Positions 18,195 through 26,040 are shown, counted from the first letter of the stretch. The stretch: DNA of 64,000 nucleotides from an uncultured Opitutia bacterium (GCA_903840355.1 CAIMFJ010000001.1:1-64000); one strand, 5' to 3'. Translations and numbers: made by a program. The notes: generated from the sequence alone by a model not told the origin.

Positions 18195-19187
18195 GTGCGA
18201 TACTGGTGGGTAAACCAAGGCCAGACTTACCGCGAGGAGCGGGAGGGTGGTTACCTATGGTCGCCGAAACGCAAGCGCGGCCGGGATGGCGAAGCCACCG
18301 TCCGGAACCCTTTCTATGAGTACATGCGGGATGTCGCCCCCGGGGACATGGTCTTCTCCTACCGGGACGGCCATGTGGTCTCCTGCGGCCTGATCACCTC
18401 CTACGGCTACGATAGCCCGAAGCCTTCGGAATTCGGCAAGAACGGGAAGAACTGGTCGCAGTTCGGCTGGAGGGTCAACGTCACCTACTTCGACGCCAGC
18501 CCATTCCGGCCCAAGGACCGGCTGCAGCGCATCGCCCCCTTCCTCGAGGAGGAACACGCCCCCCTGAAGGCGGACGGCGGAGGCAAGGAGCTCTACTTGA
18601 CGAAAATCTCACCCGAGTTCGCAGGGGTCATCATCGACGCCCTAGGCGCCCCGGCCCGGACCTGCCGCGACGCGGCCCGCCACCTCAGCATGCACGACAC
18701 CACCGAGGACTTCGCGGACACGCTCGCCGAGCAGGCCGGCGAGTACCTGGTCGACGCGGTGAAGCAGGACATCCAGATCCCCGAGACCACCCGGCTCGCG
18801 ATCGTGAAGGCCCGCATCGGCCAGGGCCTCTTCCGGGAAGAGGTCGCCAAGGTGGAACGCCATTGCCGCCTGACAGGCGTCGAGGACCGCGACCATCTCG
18901 TCGCCAGCCACATCAAGCCCTGGAAGGACTCTGATAACCGGGAGCGCCTCAGCGGCCACAACGGCCTGATGCTCACCCCCACCCCAGACCATCTGTTCGA
19001 CAAGGGCTTCATCTCCTTCGCGGACGACGGCCGCCTCCTCTACGCCACCCGCGTCAACCGGGCCGCCCTGGCCAAGATGAAGATCCCGGAAGAAGGCTTC
19101 AGCGCCGGACGGTTCTCGCCCGACCAAGTCGACTTCCTGAAATACCACCGGGATTACGTGTTCAAGAAGGCCATCAAGGCGGCCTGA
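18195..19187 (+). CDS. EVE-like domain fused to HNH endonuclease
   Basis: A 330-residue two-domain protein. The first 170 residues (starting RYWWVNQGQTY, with LWSPK and GDMVFSY) look like an EVE/PUA-type reader of modified bases. The C-terminal part has an HNH_2 nuclease core (SHIKPW, then HNGLMLTP and DHLFDKGFISF). Proteins of this design are modification-dependent type IV restriction enzymes that cut DNA carrying modified cytosine, which suits defence against phages with modified DNA. The start is GTG, matching where the family begins; a different-frame ATG frame upstream overlaps it and is not supported. Confidence 0.9.
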   Translation: MRYWWVNQGQTYREEREGGYLWSPKRKRGRDGEATVRNPFYEYMRDVAPGDMVFSYRDGHVVSCGLITSYGYDSPKPSEFGKNGKNWSQFGWRVNVTYFDASPFRPKDRLQRIAPFLEEEHAPLKADGGGKELYLTKISPEFAGVIIDALGAPARTCRDAARHLSMHDTTEDFADTLAEQAGEYLVDAVKQDIQIPETTRLAIVKARIGQGLFREEVAKVERHCRLTGVEDRDHLVASHIKPWKDSDNRERLSGHNGLMLTPTPDHLFDKGFISFADDGRLLYATRVNRAALAKMKIPEEGFSAGRFSPDQVDFLKYHRDYVFKKAIKAA

Positions 19188-19212
19188 GCCCTCTCCTGCC
19201 TAGTTTACGTTT

Positions 19213-19308
19213 CTCATTATTTGCTCAATGTGGTTGAGTAAATGAGCCATAATTCAAACTTTACATTGTTTGAGTTTCCGTCAGATTACTCAATGTGGTT
19301 AAGCAAAT
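19213..19308. promoter_or_regulatory. Two operator-like repeats of the abiE operon
   Basis: The first site (19213-19246) is a near-perfect inverted repeat, ATTTGCTCAA-TGTGG-TTGAGTAAAT. The second (19286-19308) is a weaker version with the same centre. Both share CTCAATGTGGTT, 65 bp apart. The second covers the GTG start codon of abiEi. AbiEi antitoxins are known to repress their own operon by binding two inverted repeats, and this layout fits. Confidence 0.8.
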
Positions 19309-20158
19309 AGAGGAAAAGTTAAACAACCTAGAGCTCCTGCTCGAGGGAGGTCTGCTCGTGGACTCACAGCTACTCAGGGACAAAGGATACTCCACCAGCC
19401 TGGTCAGTCACTACGTCTCCACGGGGCGCATCGAGCAGGTCACTCGGGGCGTCTACCGGCGTAAGCTTGGTCAGGCCGAGTGGCAGCAGGAGATCGGCAA
19501 GCTCACCTGGCAGCAGGCCGTGGTCTCGCTTCAGACCGTGCTGTTGCGCGACCCGCTCTACGTCGGAGGACTCAGCGCCCTCGAACTGCAAGGCTTCGCC
19601 CACTTCGTGCAGCAAGGCCCTTCCACCGTCCACCTCTACGGTCCGAAGCCCCCGCCCTCCTGGATCCACAAGCTCCCGCTCGAGGCTAAGTTCAAGTACC
19701 ACAACGACCGCACCCTGTTCGGCAACGAACCGATCCACCACGGCCTGACCAACCAGTCATGGAAAGACGACCGGAACAAGGGGTTCATCAAGGTCGACGA
19801 GGATCACCACTTCAGGAGCCCGGCGGGTCCGCGCGGATGGCCCCTCACACTCTCCACGCCTGAACGCGCCGTTCTCGAGCTCCTCGACGAGATCCCCGAG
19901 GACGAGAGTTTCCATCACGTGGACAAGATCTTCGAGGGGCTATCCACGCTCGTCCCCCGGCGCGTCGACAAACTCCTCAAGGACTGCACGAGCATCAAGG
20001 TGAAGCGCCTGTTCCTCTTCTTCGCCTCAAAGCACCAGCACGCCTGGGCCAAGCAGCTCAAGACCCAGGACTACGAACTGGGCGCCGGAAACCGGGTGAT
20101 CGCCAAGGGCGGACGGCTGGACAAGCAGTTCAAGATCACCGTACCCTCCGACCTCTGA
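19295..20158 (+). CDS. abiEi: AbiEi-type antitoxin and transcriptional repressor
   Basis: A 287-residue antitoxin of the type IV AbiE system. A winged-helix N-terminal domain (about 5-60, with LLVDSQLLRDKGYS, then YVSTGRIEQVTRGVY) should bind the operator repeats, and the C-terminal domain neutralises the toxin. The GTG start is chosen because the family-conserved first helix is needed. A GTG at 19358 has a better ribosome site (GGGAGG) but would remove that helix. The stop overlaps the toxin start by one base, so the two are coupled. Confidence 0.9.
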   Translation: MVKQIEEKLNNLELLLEGGLLVDSQLLRDKGYSTSLVSHYVSTGRIEQVTRGVYRRKLGQAEWQQEIGKLTWQQAVVSLQTVLLRDPLYVGGLSALELQGFAHFVQQGPSTVHLYGPKPPPSWIHKLPLEAKFKYHNDRTLFGNEPIHHGLTNQSWKDDRNKGFIKVDEDHHFRSPAGPRGWPLTLSTPERAVLELLDEIPEDESFHHVDKIFEGLSTLVPRRVDKLLKDCTSIKVKRLFLFFASKHQHAWAKQLKTQDYELGAGNRVIAKGGRLDKQFKITVPSDL

Positions 20159-21072
20159 TGGCCATGAACGAGCAATACAGACGTCAGGTAGCCTTGCTGG
20201 TCAGGACGCTGCCCGTCGTGGCCCAGGAACGGTGTTTCGCCCTCAAGGGCGGCACGGCTATCAACCTCTTCGTCCGGGACATGCCTCGACTGTCGGTCGA
20301 CATCGACCTGACCTACATCCCCCTGAGCACCTGGGCCGAGAGCACCGCGGACATAAACCGGGCCATGGCGAAGATAGCCGGCGAGATCTCGCGCAGGATT
20401 CCCGGCGCAGTCTGCACCCTGCCGCCCGACAAGGACGGACTGTTGACCAAGATCTTGGTCCGCGCCGACGGCGTTCAGATCATGGTCGAGGTGACCCCGG
20501 TGCTCCGTGGCTGCGTCTACGAACCGGAACTCCGCTCGACGTCCGCCAAGGTCCAGAGGGACTTCGGCTTCGCCGAGACCCAGGTGGTGTCCTGGGCTGA
20601 CCTCTACGCCGGCAAGGTCATGGCCGCGCTGGACCGTCAGCACCCCAGAGACCTCTTCGACGTGAAGGACCTACTGTCGAAGGAAGGAGTGACCGCACAG
20701 CTTCGCGCAGCGTTCGTCGTCTACCTGCTCAGCCACCACAGGGCCATGCACGAGGTCCTCAATCCGACCCGCAAGGACATCTCAGGTGAATTCGTCCAGA
20801 GCTTCGCAGGCATGACCACTGAGCCGGTGCAACTAGATGAGTTGCTCGAAGCACGGGAAAAGCTGGTGGACGAGATCGTGGGCCGGATGCCGACCAGCCA
20901 TCGCGAGTTCCTGCTCTCCTTCGAGAAGGGCGAACCGGACTGGGGCAAGCTGGAGATCGCCCATGCCAAGGACCTGCCAGCCGTCAGGCACCGCATGCTT
21001 AACCTCGCGAAGGTGACGGAGGCCAAGCGCACCGAGCTTGTGAGCAAGCTGGAGCGCATCCTAAAGGCCTAA
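20158..21072 (+). CDS. abiEii: AbiEii-type nucleotidyltransferase toxin
   Basis: A 304-residue toxin of the DUF1814/nucleotidyltransferase family. The signature is LKGGTAINLF (29-38) followed by SVDIDLTY (46-53), which carries the catalytic acidic residues; DLYAGK and DLFDVKDLL near 145-170 complete the core. AbiEii-type toxins block growth, by modifying tRNA ends in related enzymes, when infection upsets the antitoxin, giving abortive infection. All expected motifs are present. It is the last gene of the operon, followed by a hairpin. Confidence 0.93.
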   Translation: MAMNEQYRRQVALLVRTLPVVAQERCFALKGGTAINLFVRDMPRLSVDIDLTYIPLSTWAESTADINRAMAKIAGEISRRIPGAVCTLPPDKDGLLTKILVRADGVQIMVEVTPVLRGCVYEPELRSTSAKVQRDFGFAETQVVSWADLYAGKVMAALDRQHPRDLFDVKDLLSKEGVTAQLRAAFVVYLLSHHRAMHEVLNPTRKDISGEFVQSFAGMTTEPVQLDELLEAREKLVDEIVGRMPTSHREFLLSFEKGEPDWGKLEIAHAKDLPAVRHRMLNLAKVTEAKRTELVSKLERILKA

Positions 21073-21080
21073 GATCATGT

Positions 21081-21104
21081 GGAGATTAGCAGGCCCTAAT
21101 CTCC
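21081..21104 (+). terminator. Hairpin after the abiE operon
   Basis: A perfect 9-bp stem (GGAGATTAG and CTAATCTCC) closes a 6-nt loop nine bases after the abiEii stop. There is no T-run, so termination may be weak. The following 150 bp up to the convergent KAP gene hold only small AT-rich dyads (for example TGCAAATTAATTGCA at 21171-21185). Confidence 0.55.
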
Positions 21105-21252
21105 GCAAATCCTACGTAAATAACCGTCTGACTAATAAGTTGGGGTTAATTGGTGCCCCCTTCAACTTAATGCAAATTAATTGCAATAAGGAGACAGGGC
21201 AGACTCCCCCTATCCGATTGCAACGATGCACGCAGAGAGCGCTCCCGTGATG

Positions 21253-22638
21253 CTATCTCTCAATCGCAAGGAGTGATTCAATCTTCCGGTATATTTCGGT
21301 GTATTTCACCCAACCCCGGAAACCAGAGTTATCGAACAGCGCCCTCATCTCAACAGGCGAACCTGTGAAGTAGTTCTTGAGGCGCCCCTTAAGTGCCTCG
21401 TTGGCATCCGAAGAAGATAAATTGAATCCGTGTGCAAGGAGCGAGAACCGATGCGGCACCAAATCACCGTGACGATAACGCTCCAATCGAGACAACCGTG
21501 CAATGATCTCATCAAGCCCCTCAAAGGAGTGCGCGGATAAGCCAAATTTCCTGTAATCTGAAGGAGACACAACCTTCAGGAACGACATGAGGAAAAGTCT
21601 CACGTCGTTGATGTAATCAATGCGCTCAGGAGGCACACCCGGCCTAAAACGAGCATGTGCCATAACACGCATTACTTCCTGAAACCCACGAAGAGGCACC
21701 TCGTAGACAGAGAGAAAATCCTCAACCATCTCAATCAGCGCCCTTGCATCACTGGATCCAACCGGAATGCGGAGATACTTACGAAAATAGTTTTCAACAA
21801 ATGCAGTGCGCTCATGTGTGCGCAATTGCAGCAAAGAGGGCAAAGATACGCTTCGATGCACGAATTTCCGAAAGTACTCATTGAAGTTTAATCCTGCCCC
21901 AAAAACGGACTTCGCAGCCGACTCAAGCTGCCCCACGTCCACCGCCAGGACAAACACGACTCCCTTGATATCGAACAGGTGCTTGATTACCTCAAGGTAA
22001 GCTATTGCGAAATCAGGACGACAACGATCGAGTTCGTCTACGAAGATGTAAGTGCGGACACCCTCGCCCCCACAGGCTAAACGCAAGCAATCCTTCACCT
22101 CAGCCATACACTTCTTCCGCTCGACCAGCTCCGTGAGGACTGAATTGCTAGGTGCCGATTCGGACGCGGCTCCAGCAGCCGCAGAAAGGTCGAAGCCGCC
22201 AATCGCAAGGGCTACATACTTGTTCACAACGCCCCTAAACCCTCCGGCCAGGAAGCGGGCAGCCTTCTCAAAACTTTTGGCAATCCTGTCGGCCGCATCA
22301 TCATTCTTCCCCCTTAGGGATTCGACCACCGAAAGGGTTATTACCGCCAAAGGATCGGAATGATAATCGGACTCCCAAGCATTAATGCATACAACCAAAG
22401 GAGGCCTTGAACCTACCCCATCACCAGGACCAGCGCCGCGATTCGCAAGCTCACGCTTCCACATCTCAATAAAGGTTGTTTTCCCAGCGCCAAACGGAGC
22501 CCCGAGGCCAATAACCAAACTTCCATCTACAATGCTCTGCTCAGCCGCGACATAACCCTCCAGGTCCGAGAGAAAGGCCTTCCGGTTAAGCAAATCTGGC
22601 TGGACTGAAACAGAGGCAGTTTGGGCTTTGTTATCCAT
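21253..22638 (-). CDS. KAP family P-loop NTPase
   Basis: A 461-residue KAP-type NTPase. Walker A is GAPFGAGKT (46-54), followed by the insert typical of the family. Walker B is FVDELDRCRPD near residue 200, and AVDVGQLESAAKSVFG follows as the sensor region. The insert has moderately hydrophobic stretches around 115-160, and many family members are membrane-linked, so that is possible here. KAP ATPases occur in several phage defence systems, usually with an effector partner. No obvious effector is fused here; the two small upstream genes on the same strand are candidates. Codon use is AT-richer than in the hsd genes. Confidence 0.9.
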   Translation of the reverse strand: MDNKAQTASVSVQPDLLNRKAFLSDLEGYVAAEQSIVDGSLVIGLGAPFGAGKTTFIEMWKRELANRGAGPGDGVGSRPPLVVCINAWESDYHSDPLAVITLSVVESLRGKNDDAADRIAKSFEKAARFLAGGFRGVVNKYVALAIGGFDLSAAAGAASESAPSNSVLTELVERKKCMAEVKDCLRLACGGEGVRTYIFVDELDRCRPDFAIAYLEVIKHLFDIKGVVFVLAVDVGQLESAAKSVFGAGLNFNEYFRKFVHRSVSLPSLLQLRTHERTAFVENYFRKYLRIPVGSSDARALIEMVEDFLSVYEVPLRGFQEVMRVMAHARFRPGVPPERIDYINDVRLFLMSFLKVVSPSDYRKFGLSAHSFEGLDEIIARLSRLERYRHGDLVPHRFSLLAHGFNLSSSDANEALKGRLKNYFTGSPVEMRALFDNSGFRGWVKYTEIYRKIESLLAIER

Positions 22639-22716
22639 CGTTCATGGATACTGCCCACATCCTTGATTGGCGTCAACGCAGGCAAAGCCCTGACGTCGGA
22701 TTAAATCGCTTACTAC

Positions 22717-23163
22717 TTAGACTAACAAAGCAAGGGCATCATCAATCCCGGAAGTTTCTAGGCCTTCCGGACCAACCGGAAATCCATCCTCCGACTCCAT
22801 CGCAGTAACGATAGCCCTGACAGTTGCCAGAGCCTCGGACATGGCCATGCGGGCCTGTGAGACAGAGAGCACACAGGAAAAGGCCCCACCCTTCGGCAGG
22901 GAGCCAACCAAAGTCACCTGATCCTCTGAGATCCGCGACCGGACACCCTCGAAGATTCCCGCGCATCCAGCGTCACCGCATCCGCAGGTGAAGATGAAGT
23001 GCTCCCCTTCCCTCGTCAGGGCCTCCGTCAGCCGGCGGATGTCCACGACGTACCCTTCGCCGAGGCGGATGCCATCGACGCGGAGATTCCCGATCAGGTG
23101 GGCCGGCGACTTGTCGGTCGCGGCCACCTGCCGGAAGAAGAGAGTTAGGGAGTTGGTTTTCAT
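22717..23163 (-). CDS. Unknown small protein with a Cys cluster
   Basis: A 148-residue protein I do not recognise. The one clear motif is CGCGDAGCAG at about residues 60-69, a compact set of three cysteines that could bind a metal; the rest looks like a mixed alpha/beta fold with no membrane segment. It lies 7 bp after another small gene on the same strand and 78 bp before the KAP gene. Its codon use is GC-rich like the hsd genes and unlike the KAP gene, so the neighbours may have joined at different times. Confidence 0.72.
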   Translation of the reverse strand: MKTNSLTLFFRQVAATDKSPAHLIGNLRVDGIRLGEGYVVDIRRLTEALTREGEHFIFTCGCGDAGCAGIFEGVRSRISEDQVTLVGSLPKGGAFSCVLSVSQARMAMSEALATVRAIVTAMESEDGFPVGPEGLETSGIDDALALLV

Positions 23164-23170
23164 TTTCGTG

Positions 23171-23434
23171 TCAGGCCTTGAGAGCCTTCGGGATGAAGAG
23201 TTGGGCGTCGTCGATGAGCATAGGCCCGATGATGACTGCGGAGACCGCTGGATCGATGGGCGGCAAATCCTTCAGGTGCTCGGCGTGCATAAGGTGGACC
23301 CTGCCCGACTTCAGCCGGACAGCTACGATCCCAGCATTCGCAGGAACTTCAGCAGGAGAAACCTCCGGCCCCCAGTCATCGATAAAGCCCAGCTGAGCGA
23401 GCCAGCCAGGTGATGGATTAATGTCATATGTCAT
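23171..23434 (-). CDS. Unknown small protein
   Basis: An 87-residue acidic protein without a recognised domain. It starts MTYDINPSPGW and has a central beta-type segment (VAVRLKSGRVHLMHAEHL). The gene is probably real because it keeps the GC-rich third positions of its neighbours and is spaced 7 bp before the Cys-cluster gene, as in an operon. Its start lies near several overlapping CATATGTCATG repeats, so the exact start is not certain. Function unknown. The 190 bp upstream, up to the OLD-like gene, contain nothing I can identify. Confidence 0.62.
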   Translation of the reverse strand: MTYDINPSPGWLAQLGFIDDWGPEVSPAEVPANAGIVAVRLKSGRVHLMHAEHLKDLPPIDPAVSAVIIGPMLIDDAQLFIPKALKA

Positions 23435-23624
23435 GTGTTGTGTGTTGGAAACGCGTGCGCACGGCTCCTTTCGGAACCTTCAGCTTTCAGCTCTGGTGAG
23501 TATAGTCACCCAGGGCGGAGTCCTTATTTGCGCGGAGGGTGCCCCCCCTCATTTCAGAAAAGGTTGCACCGCTCAGACGCCGAATCAAGCACCCGAATGA
23601 CTTGGCATAATTACTGCGCCTTCC

Positions 23625-25160
23625 TCATGCCGAGAGCGGCGCGTCCTGAGCGAGCGCCCTCTCGATATCAAGCAAGTAATCAATCACCTCCTTAGCTGAT
23701 TCAGCAAACTCCGTCTTTGCCAAATCCGGATTACCCTTAGCCCAATCCAGCACCTCCAAGATCAACTTACGCTTTGAGCCATTAATCTCTGGGAATTCCT
23801 TCATAAGAACTTCAGCGGCAGATGTCTGGAACCTTTCCGGCAAGTATTTCTCAAACTGAGCCTGCTGTAAGCAGGAAACATTATCGCGATACTTCTCATA
23901 GCGAGGCGCACCCCAAAAGGCACTCCTGACACGCTGACCTGCCTCATCGCCATCTAAAAGAACCCAGCAACGATGAGCGTACATCTCGGATAAATGCGTA
24001 AAAACAAACAAGTTTTTGAAGTTATCCAGGAGTACAGTGCAACGATCGACTCCCATCGCAGAGACAGTTCGCAACTTGCCAGCCAGACCAGGAACAAAAA
24101 AAGGAATTAAAATGCCATTTATAATCGATTCTGCGGATGACTCTTCGAGTATTAAAAAGGCGTGATACAGACCGAAATCAGAAAAGTCATAGCCGAGTTC
24201 CTGAAGAAGATTGTGCCGCCCTTGGCTATCATCCCCGACCTCAATTATCTCGCTCGTAGGCACATCGAAAGGCTTTGCTTGATGAACTTTAAATATCTTC
24301 GAACCTACCTCGGCGCCCAACCGAAGAGTAACTATGTTGGAATGCGTTGAGATGAAAAACTGGTTATCTTTACTGCACTCCGCAATAACCTCCAAGAGGG
24401 CTTTCAAAGCAGCTGGATGAATGTCGTTCTCCAGCTCCTCAATGAGGAAAATTTTGCCGCGCGCACCAATCAATCCGACAAGTAAACCGAGTATCTGGGC
24501 GGTTCCCTCGCCCATTTCAGACAATGGGATCTTTGCGGAATCCAAAGCAGTCAGCCCAGCAGTAACCCCACGCGTGGATGAGAACGTCTCAATATTATGA
24601 CCCAGTATCTTCAAGCAAGCATCCGAGAAGGCCTGCTTTAGCCTCTTCGAGTTAGCCACCTCATTTATCTTAGCATATAGGTTCTCATTCGTGACCCGGA
24701 TTGAGGCAACCTTCTCTTGATTCACCTCATCCGAGTACATGTGCGGCTTGCGCGATGCCAAGTAAGGATAAAACAGATAGCCAGGCTCAGTTGAGGCAAA
24801 GCGCGCCTGATTCACGATCTGCCAACCATTGCCGCTTACAACGCCAACATACGTTTTATCCTGCTTATGAAACTCATTCTTAATTGCAGGGCGAAAGCTC
24901 GCAGGGGGAGCGTTGATCTTAAATGGGGAAGCACATTCATCTAACTCATCGAATTCTAACAAGATCTCGCCATGCGCTACTCCAATTCGCCGAACATCTA
25001 TGCCAGACGCAAGGCCTTGATTAAAGCCAATACACCTAAGAATAGTGGATTTTCCACTACTATTTTGTCCCACAAACAAATTTATCCCCCTTGAGATGAC
25101 CAGCGTATTAACTCCGGAAAAGCATCGAATATTCTCTAGGGTGATTCTGGTAATTTTCAT
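23625..25160 (-). CDS. OLD-like ATPase with TOPRIM nuclease domain
   Basis: A 511-residue ATPase-nuclease of the OLD/GajA type. The start is set at MKITRITLENIRCF, where this family begins; a longer frame adds 43 residues without similarity. Walker A is GQNSSGKST (31-39), Walker B is FLIEELEND near 235-243, and FISTHSN is the switch. A TOPRIM-like domain follows, with ILEESSAES and VLLDGDEAG as its acidic motifs. OLD proteins are single-chain phage defence nucleases; GajA needs a UvrD-like GajB partner, which is not present here, so this is more likely a stand-alone OLD. Codon use is AT-rich compared with most of the element. Confidence 0.88.
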   Translation of the reverse strand: MKITRITLENIRCFSGVNTLVISRGINLFVGQNSSGKSTILRCIGFNQGLASGIDVRRIGVAHGEILLEFDELDECASPFKINAPPASFRPAIKNEFHKQDKTYVGVVSGNGWQIVNQARFASTEPGYLFYPYLASRKPHMYSDEVNQEKVASIRVTNENLYAKINEVANSKRLKQAFSDACLKILGHNIETFSSTRGVTAGLTALDSAKIPLSEMGEGTAQILGLLVGLIGARGKIFLIEELENDIHPAALKALLEVIAECSKDNQFFISTHSNIVTLRLGAEVGSKIFKVHQAKPFDVPTSEIIEVGDDSQGRHNLLQELGYDFSDFGLYHAFLILEESSAESIINGILIPFFVPGLAGKLRTVSAMGVDRCTVLLDNFKNLFVFTHLSEMYAHRCWVLLDGDEAGQRVRSAFWGAPRYEKYRDNVSCLQQAQFEKYLPERFQTSAAEVLMKEFPEINGSKRKLILEVLDWAKGNPDLAKTEFAESAKEVIDYLLDIERALAQDAPLSA

Positions 25161-25324
25161 GTTCTGACGATCGACGTTAGTCTTTCTTTTTGCGAATTGA
25201 TACGCAGGATTCCAAAAAGTGACACTGCTCCTAGAGAGTTTTAGTGTCAAGAACAGCCCCGAGGCCGTGAAGCGGCTTCGTCGGAGCATGAGCTAATCTC
25301 ACTAAGAATTTCAACTTGCACATC

Positions 25325-25543
25325 TCAGCGTGACCTGCCCACTGAGCACATCTGGATGAAGAACGCGGGACCATAGCCCAACTTGTCGAGCTCGCGCAGA
25401 GTCCACACCAGGGTGATCGTAAGGACTATGACGACGAGGAGCAGGACGAGGAAGAAGAAGCTGAGCGCGATGAGCAACCGGCACCATGCTTCGAGCTTAG
25501 CCGGCGTGAAGGCGGCCAGGTCCTTGAGCAACCGATGACTCAT
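25325..25543 (-). CDS. Small single-pass membrane protein
   Basis: A 72-residue protein with one long hydrophobic segment (about 23-47, with LIALSFFFLVLLLVVIVLTI) flanked by an N-terminal basic helix. It lies at the right edge of the element, on the same strand as the OLD-like gene but upstream of it. Function unknown. Small membrane proteins are sometimes effectors in defence systems, but no partner is evident and the gene may be a minor accessory. Confidence 0.6.
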   Translation of the reverse strand: MSHRLLKDLAAFTPAKLEAWCRLLIALSFFFLVLLLVVIVLTITLVWTLRELDKLGYGPAFFIQMCSVGRSR

Positions 25544-25709
25544 GCGGCTACCGAGGAACTGGTAAGGCTCTGCCCCTTACGCTGGGAGGGGAAAAATGAT
25601 AGGTGCCGCATTCTACCTTTGGCCAAGTGTCAACCTGCCCCCTCCCTAGACCCCGACAGACACCCCAAAAAGCGAGTCGCCCGGCGGGTCGTTTTTAGGG
25701 TAAAAATCA

Positions 25710-25784
25710 CCCCTCAGACGGCTACAGATTCGGACAGCCTTTTGCTAGAGTATTTGCTAGAGTACTGCCCTTTTTAGACCCCCT
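25710..25784. promoter_or_regulatory. Arm-type integrase sites, right end
   Basis: CCCCTCAGACG (25710-25720), two copies of TTTGCTAGAG with a 12-bp period (25741-25750 and 25753-25762), and TTTAGACCCCCT (25773-25784) repeat the motifs of the left end in the same orientation. The TTTAGACCCCCT copy is on the outer side here too, while the CCCCTCAGACG copy is separate. Confidence 0.7.
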
Positions 25785-25820
25785 AAAAAACATTAAACCC
25801 CTTATAATAATGGGTTAATG
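25785..25820 (-). terminator. Terminator of tRNA-Ser supplied by the element
   Basis: Read on the minus strand, CATTAACCC, an AT-rich loop and GGGTTTAATG form a 9-10-bp stem with one bulge, followed by six T residues. It starts five bases after the encoded CCA of tRNA-Ser. It lies inside the element, so the element brought its own terminator for the tRNA it rebuilt. Confidence 0.78.
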
Positions 25821-25821
25821 A

Positions 25822-25857
25822 AAGTGGCGGAGAGGATGGGATTCGAACCCACGATAC
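25822..25857. repeat. Right attachment site within tRNA-Ser
   Basis: Identical over 36 bp to the left repeat. This copy forms the 3' end of the intact tRNA-Ser gene, so integration rebuilt the tRNA. Confidence 0.93.
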
Positions 25858-25915
25858 CCTTTTGGGGTATACCCATTTAGCAAACGGGCGCTTTCGGCCA
25901 CTCAGCCACCTCTCC
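25825..25915 (-). tRNA. tRNA-Ser(GCU)
   Basis: A complete tRNA of 88 nt plus an encoded CCA. The acceptor stem GGAGAGG pairs with CCTCTCC, the discriminator is G, and the anticodon GCT lies at 25879-25881. The long variable arm (GGTATACCC-AAAA-GGGTATC) is the class II feature of serine tRNAs. It is the integration target of the element. Confidence 0.97.
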
Positions 25916-26040
25916 TTGTTTTACCACAAGGGTTTTTTGATAGGAGGTGGCTAGGCGAAGGTCAAGCGTGGGCTTTGCAACGTGCTTTCTGCAGGTTTTA
26001 AAGGGGGTTGGGCGTAACGTGGCACCCCGCCCCCATAAAA

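Larger units (their letters stand above)
116..25857. mobile_element. Integrative element in tRNA-Ser(GCU) carrying a defence island
   Basis: The ends are an identical 36-bp direct repeat (116-151 and 25822-25857) that equals the 3' part of the tRNA-Ser gene. A tyrosine integrase gene begins about 110 bp inside the left end, and shared short repeats lie inside both ends. The cargo contains a primase/ATPase replication-type module and at least six recognisable defence-related loci. There are no structural phage, conjugation or relaxase genes, so transfer may depend on a helper or may be lost. Codon use in most of the element avoids the TTA codons common in the host genes to the right, which supports foreign origin. 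Excision has not been shown. Confidence 0.92.

Noticed and set aside
17957-18319. A 120-codon open frame between rloA and the EVE-HNH gene
   Set aside because: It overlaps the well-supported HNH gene by 125 bp in another frame and its protein has no family features; the first 70 residues might be a remnant, but nothing confirms it.
23602-23618. TTGGCATAATTACTGCG resembling a sigma-54 promoter
   Set aside because: It has the GG and GC at the right distance, but it points into the 3' part of the convergent OLD-like gene with no gene to drive.
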